Source of the DNA: an uncultured Anaerolineae bacterium
Lineage (GTDB): Bacteria; Chloroflexota; Anaerolineae; Anaerolineales; UBA11858
Direction: 5' to 3'
Length of the DNA: 6,493 nucleotides
Assembly (NCBI GenBank): GCA_937893815.1
Contig: CALCSH010000363.1
Coordinates: 1 to 6,493, forward strand
Part shown: piece after piece, positions 4,501 through 6,493 of the stretch
Layout of the letters: each line of letters opens with the position of its first letter
Position numbering within the stretch: the stretch's first letter is position 1
Made by a program: the position numbers and the translations under genes
Notes under the pieces: generated by a model
The model's database searches: none
What the model saw: only the letters and a program-made list of their open reading frames with translations
What the model was told of the DNA's origin: nothing

Positions 4501-6493
4501 CCATCGAATATCCAGTTACCGCTACCGACTTCCAGATCATCACTGAACGGATAGTTCAACGTTGATGGTATCAAATGATCGCCAACACGCAGATCATCAA
4601 TGCGCCAAGTGTCGCTTGTATAAGCGCTACCCTGTACCGCTCGTAGGCGCAAGCGGATGGTCTGATCCTGATAGCCGTCCAATGCGATACGTCGCAGCGT
4701 CCAATCGCCGCGGTTATACGCTGACGAGTACGTCTGAAGTGTATTCCAGGTCAAACCGTCATCAATAGTAACTTCCACCTTGAGGCTGGTATTCGAAGCA
4801 ATATTCAGGTGATCGTAGTAAGTCAGTTCAGGACGAACCGCATCCGCAGGGATAGTAATACTCCCGGCCAATTCCACAGCAAAGTCGGTATTGCGTTGGT
4901 AGCCGTTATCCGGGTTCACGTTGAGCGCATTCGCACCGCTGTAACTCCCGGCACTATCTGCAACCCACTGACCGCCAAATTCCCAATTGCCAGCGCCATT
5001 TTCCAATCCATCACTGAAGGGATAGCCTAAAGCCGTTGCTTCCTGCCGTTCACCAATGCGTAGATCATCGAGATACCAATGATCGCGGGTATAGGCCGAA
5101 CCCTGTACTGCCCGGAAACGCACGCGAATGCTCTCGCCTTTGTAGGCATCCAGAGACACACGGCGTAGTATCCAATCAGTTCGATTGTAGGAAGCGTTGA
5201 ACTGCGTCAAAGCATCCCATGTCTGACCATCATCTGTGGTCACTTCAACGGTCAGGGTAGTATTCGATGCTGCGGTGAAGTAATCGTAGTAAGTGAGTTC
5301 AGGGCGCTCCGCTTCCGCAGGAATCTCGACGGTAGTCGTCAATTCCACACTGAAATCGGTGTTGCGCTGATAGCCATCATCAGGATTAACATCCAGAGCC
5401 ACACTGCCACCGTGGACTTCATCGCCAACCGCAGCCCATTGGCCGCCAAACAGCCAGTTCTCAGTGCCATTCTCCAGATCATCCGTGAAGGGGAAGTTGC
5501 CCACCGGTGGCGCTTCGTGTTCGCCAATGCTGAGATCATCCACATACCAGTGATCGGCAGTGTAAGCGGAACCCTGAACAGCCCGCAGGCGCAAACGCAC
5601 TGTCTGCCCCTGGTAGCCGTCCAGTGAGAGAGTTCGCAGCACCCAATCGGGGCGGTTTTCCGCCGATGTGAAGGTCTGCAACGGTGTCCAAGAAAGACCA
5701 TCATCGTTGGTGATCTCGATAGAAATGCTTGTATTGGAAGCCAATTCAAAGTGATCGTAATAGCGTAGCTCAGGTTGGCTGGCATCCAGCGGGATCGTCA
5801 CGCTGCCGGAAAGCTCTATTGCAAAATCGGTATTGCGTTGATAGCTGTCACCCGGATTCATATCCAGAGCGCTGGTTCCATCATATACATCGGTCGTGAC
5901 GATGGCCCACTGCCCACCCGGTTCCCAATTGCCCAGACCATTCTCGAAACCATCGCTAAATGGATAGAGCAATTCGGTGGGGGCCTGGCGATCTCCAATC
6001 TGAATATCGTCAATGCGCCAAATATCGCTGGTGTAGGCGCTGCCTTGTACGGCACGGAAGCGTAAGCGGATGGTTTCACCGATATAGGTATCCAGTGCAA
6101 CACGCCGCAGCATCCAGTCCTGATCTGCACCGGCAGGGCGATTGAAGGACGAATCAAATTCTGCCACCGGTTCCCATGTCAGGCCGTCATCGCGGGTCAC
6201 TTCAACCGTCAAACTTGTATTAGAAGCAGCATTTAGCTGATCGTTATAGGTCAGTTCAGGACGCACCGCTTCTGCCGGAATGGTGATTTCACCAACCAAT
6301 TCGACTGCAAAATCGGTATTGCGCTGATAGGTTTCACCCGGATTGAGTGACAGGACGAATTCGCCGCTCTCCGGGATGGTTTCCACAATTGTCCACTGTC
6401 CATCCGGCTGCCAATTCAGGTTCTCCTGACTATCAATGACATCCACAAAGGGATATTCCAGCGCTGGCGCGGCTTCGCGCTCACCGATGCGCA
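1506..6493 (-). CDS. Giant RHS/YD-repeat polymorphic toxin with N-terminal beta-sandwich repeats (5' end outside window)
   Basis: The frame is open from the right window edge (first whole codon at 6491-6489) to a TGA at 1508-1506, giving 1661 visible residues. A GTG at 6446 could be taken as the start, but the codons before it (RIGEREAAPALEYPF) continue the repeat pattern, so the real N-terminus and any signal peptide lie outside. Domains in order: six jelly-roll-like repeats (6493-3621); a Thr/Pro linker (3620-~3237); YD repeats with YDALGRL, YDAVGNRL, YDVANRL, WDANGNL and YDAANRL, then the RHS-core signature GLTYLRARYLDSSVGRF and DPSGL (3101-2319); and an unrecognised C-terminal tip (2315-1509). 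By family knowledge, the RHS core wraps or presents the tip, which is released by cleavage near DPxGL and intoxicates competing cells. The tip overlaps the next gene by ATGA, as expected for a toxin-immunity pair. The RHS assignment is firm; the toxic activity is inferred. Confidence 0.93.
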   Translation of the reverse strand, partial: RIGEREAAPALEYPFVDVIDSQENLNWQPDGQWTIVETIPESGEFVLSLNPGETYQRNTDFAVELVGEITIPAEAVRPELTYNDQLNAASNTSLTVEVTRDDGLTWEPVAEFDSSFNRPAGADQDWMLRRVALDTYIGETIRLRFRAVQGSAYTSDIWRIDDIQIGDRQAPTELLYPFSDGFENGLGNWEPGGQWAIVTTDVYDGTSALDMNPGDSYQRNTDFAIELSGSVTIPLDASQPELRYYDHFELASNTSISIEITNDDGLSWTPLQTFTSAENRPDWVLRTLSLDGYQGQTVRLRLRAVQGSAYTADHWYVDDLSIGEHEAPPVGNFPFTDDLENGTENWLFGGQWAAVGDEVHGGSVALDVNPDDGYQRNTDFSVELTTTVEIPAEAERPELTYYDYFTAASNTTLTVEVTTDDGQTWDALTQFNASYNRTDWILRRVSLDAYKGESIRVRFRAVQGSAYTRDHWYLDDLRIGERQEATALGYPFSDGLENGAGNWEFGGQWVADSAGSYSGANALNVNPDNGYQRNTDFAVELAGSITIPADAVRPELTYYDHLNIASNTSLKVEVTIDDGLTWNTLQTYSSAYNRGDWTLRRIALDGYQDQTIRLRLRAVQGSAYTSDTWRIDDLRVGDHLIPSTLNYPFSDDLEVGSGNWIFDGQWTVNASALDLNPENSYQRNTDFSVELVGSIAIPVDAVRPELTYDDTLNLASNTTVRVEATTDDGQTWATLAQFNASQNRSDWASRRVSLDGYQGQTMRLRFRAVQGSAYTRDIWQIDNLYVGDRQVQNLAFPFDDAVVSLSHGNWEPGGQWDAVDTGGFNDAYAWSLNPGGSYQRNTDFALILGGLVDLPADTTGLKLSYYDRFTLASNTTIYVNVSTDDPSTGSGQGALTWNTLASFNATGNTTEWTQREISLDAYAGQAVRIRFRAVQGSAYTADIWEIDALQIAAIAEPTETATATVTETPTATPTSTMTVTPTGSVTATQTSTPTALSTGTATATLPATPSQTPVPTDMLTATSTATVLNTNTATVVAETPTPQSSIVPTETPTTVLPSETPTPIPTSLPTETPTELPAPTATPTTAGSGAMQGTGVLAKQMPDIAFTEPDTWNLPLGTSHSALANQQSTITIAYTYDALGRLTAADYDSGEFFHYAYDAVGNRLTQDTLTGTNTYIYDVANRLMSVNGVAYTWDANGNLLNDGTNAYAYDAANRLISVVGPDATSSFSYNGLGDRLQQTANGTPTNYTLDLNMGLTQVLSDGTNAYLYGNSRISQHNLTPDTGTPEYFIGDALGSVRQLVDPAGVVTLSQSYAPYGDTLNSVGVGSSVYQFTGEAHDATGLTYLRARYLDSSVGRFFSRDKWGGNIQSPLSMNKYLYTMGNPIVYTDPSGLYTQRQIKRIFGVSTYDEVLSKFNHGPLEGQWGFLWILHKANNNNILTIYDLSYTCKENRFPVQVSKAHTPELRLLIDGIPHTIMSENTGRLFLFDSHGLLLINNENVGRNVQWYIPDADLLQLQNLRTGYLGNMWATTKVSSLQLIHDKVDWDSFGWDVAELTSHGLIVSGVATENPILLGAGLVGEGVTTTKDIKDIIDLWKATAPVLNDILNNEDPSVTDLEKLVSATSFIAETAFEDSVESLTGKKEPWVVILRLVSNLGGALEYVP
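1509..2315 (-). other. Variable C-terminal tip: candidate toxin domain of unknown type
   Basis: These 269 residues follow DPSGLY. The first ~148 are mixed and strand-rich (WGFLWILHKANNNN, LRLLIDGIPHTIM, GRLFLFDSHGLLLINN). The last 121, starting at VDWDSFGWDV, look helical, with a mildly hydrophobic Gly/Ala stretch (HGLIVSGVATENPILLGAGL) followed by amphipathic helices. I see no catalytic signature I can name: no HNH, no ADP-ribosyltransferase motif, no cysteine-protease triad and no deaminase HxE/CxxC. Base composition is AT-richer than the RHS scaffold upstream, typical of swapped tips. The membrane-type immunity candidate just downstream hints at a membrane-acting or envelope-side toxin, which is a weak inference. 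Confidence 0.7.
2319..3101 (-). other. YD-repeat/RHS core region of the main gene
   Basis: About 261 residues with six YD-like units (YDALGRL, YDAVGNRL, YDVANRL, WDANGNL, YDAANRL, YNGLGDRL). They are followed by GDALGSVRQLVD, the core signature ending in SSVGRFFSRD and NKYLYTMGNPIVYTDPSGL. DPSGL (2333-2319) is the usual border between conserved core and variable tip, and in studied family members it lies next to the self-cleavage site. The Arg-Asp of SRDKW, in place of the common S-DP, could be part of the cleavage centre; that is inference. The region is far shorter than the roughly thousand-residue YD shell of classic Rhs proteins. Confidence 0.9.
2575..3065. repeat. Direct repeat of RHS core, copy 1 (inside main RHS gene)
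   Basis: This is the in-gene partner of 1-491. It encodes LTAADY through the VRQLVDPAGVV stretch of the YD core. Recombination with the left copy would delete 2574 bp, comprising the rest of this core, the present tip, the immunity gene and the membrane gene. It would also join the main gene in frame to whatever tip follows the left copy. Confidence 0.93.
3237..3620 (-). other. Thr/Pro-rich low-complexity linker in the RHS protein
   Basis: About 128 residues, almost all Thr, Pro, Ala, Ser and Val, in runs such as TATATVTETPTATPT and PTETPTELP. They separate the beta-sandwich array from the YD core. Such linkers act as extended, often glycosylated, surface spacers in secreted proteins of Gram-positive-like and Chloroflexota bacteria. 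The opposite strand is open for 181 codons here (Val/Gly-rich), which is a by-product of the ACN/CCN codon repetition and not a gene. Confidence 0.85.
3621..6493 (-). repeat. Six tandem ~157-residue beta-sandwich (MAM/jelly-roll-like) repeats in the RHS protein
   Basis: Repeat limits, placed after each YPF/FPF motif, are about 6493-5958 (cut by the edge), 5957-5487, 5486-5016, 5015-4545, 4544-4098 and 4097-3621. Each carries NW..GGQW, Y-QRNTDF, a 'PELTYYD' strand, ASNT, DDG-W, a 'DW-LRR-SLD-Y' strand, RAVQGSAYT and W-IDDL. Three complete units are exactly 471 bp. The fifth is 447 bp, lacking about eight residues between the QW and LNP motifs. The first carries an extra AGADQ after NRP. The 'TDDG-TW…IRFRAV…W-IDDL' pattern resembles the MAM/concanavalin-like modules at the C-termini of secreted peptidases. 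They probably form a surface stalk or bind glycans or cell envelope. The fold assignment is by motif resemblance only. Confidence 0.8.
3811..3837. repeat. Short dispersed-type element inserted in frame in the sixth beta-sandwich repeat
   Basis: On the minus strand, CCTTCGACTGGCTCAGGACAAGGCGC is an imperfect inverted repeat (CCTT…AAGG, CTG…CAG). It encodes PSTGSGQGA between the conserved TDD and LTW of the repeat, where the other five units have a single Gly, so the net gain is eight codons. From memory, very similar 'CCTTCGAC-GGCTCAGGAC' units occur in many copies in environmental bacterial genomes, Chloroflexota among them; this window alone cannot show the copy number. Confidence 0.6.

Noticed and set aside
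4073..6157. Several short ORFs in other frames across the beta-sandwich array
   Set aside because: They recur with the domain periodicity and are frame shadows of the repeats.
3961..6330. CRISPR-like regularly spaced repeats (the aaatcggtattgcgttgata unit recurs every ~470 bp)
   Set aside because: The spacing is that of protein domains, the units are coding (YQRNTDF), and the material between them is homologous rather than unique.
6444..6446. GTG as the start of the giant RHS gene
   Set aside because: The frame remains open to the window edge, and the preceding residues continue the IGER…YPF repeat pattern, so this is an internal valine.
1..6493. tRNA, rRNA, transposase or recombinase genes
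   Set aside because: I found no such sequence; cassette exchange here needs only homologous recombination.

Overview
The window looks like a chromosomal polymorphic-toxin (RHS/YD-repeat) locus. The likely host is a Chloroflexota bacterium, perhaps Anaerolineae-like. That guess rests on three things: the very long TATxTxTPT-type Thr/Pro linker, the serial secreted beta-sandwich repeats, and a short dispersed 'CCTTCGAC…GGCTCAGG' element translated as PSTGSGQG. It is an inference from style, not a proven assignment. All supported genes lie on the minus strand, so the locus reads from right to left.

Layout in the direction of transcription. (1) 6493 to 1506: one huge gene, truncated at its 5' end by the window edge. 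It encodes at least six ~157-residue beta-sandwich repeats, a ~128-residue Thr/Pro linker, a short YD/RHS core ending in DPSGL, and a ~269-residue C-terminal tip that I do not recognise. (2) 1509 to 1285: a 74-residue membrane-hairpin protein whose ATG overlaps the toxin stop codon (ATGA). It is the likely immunity protein and is followed by a probable intrinsic terminator at 1244-1193. (3) 1126 to 500: a 208-residue protein with six predicted membrane segments and an internal three-fold repeat; its function is unknown. (4) 503 to 1: a second, separate piece of RHS core that continues past the left edge. It matches 2575-3065 of the main gene without gaps (constant offset 2574 bp).

Together this is the known arrangement of an expressed RHS gene with its toxin and immunity genes, followed by a displaced ('orphan') RHS-core cassette that could recombine into the main gene and swap its toxic tip. 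Two compositional blocks are visible. The RHS scaffold and the core fragment are GC-richer (positions 241-300 are 35/60 G+C). The stretch between the two core copies, holding tip, immunity and membrane genes, is AT-richer (positions 601-660 are 15/60 G+C). The most novel items are the unrecognised tip with its two-helix membrane immunity candidate, the three-fold-repeat membrane protein, and the cassette boundary, where a TTGA stop/start overlap mirrors the ATGA overlap of the toxin/immunity pair.
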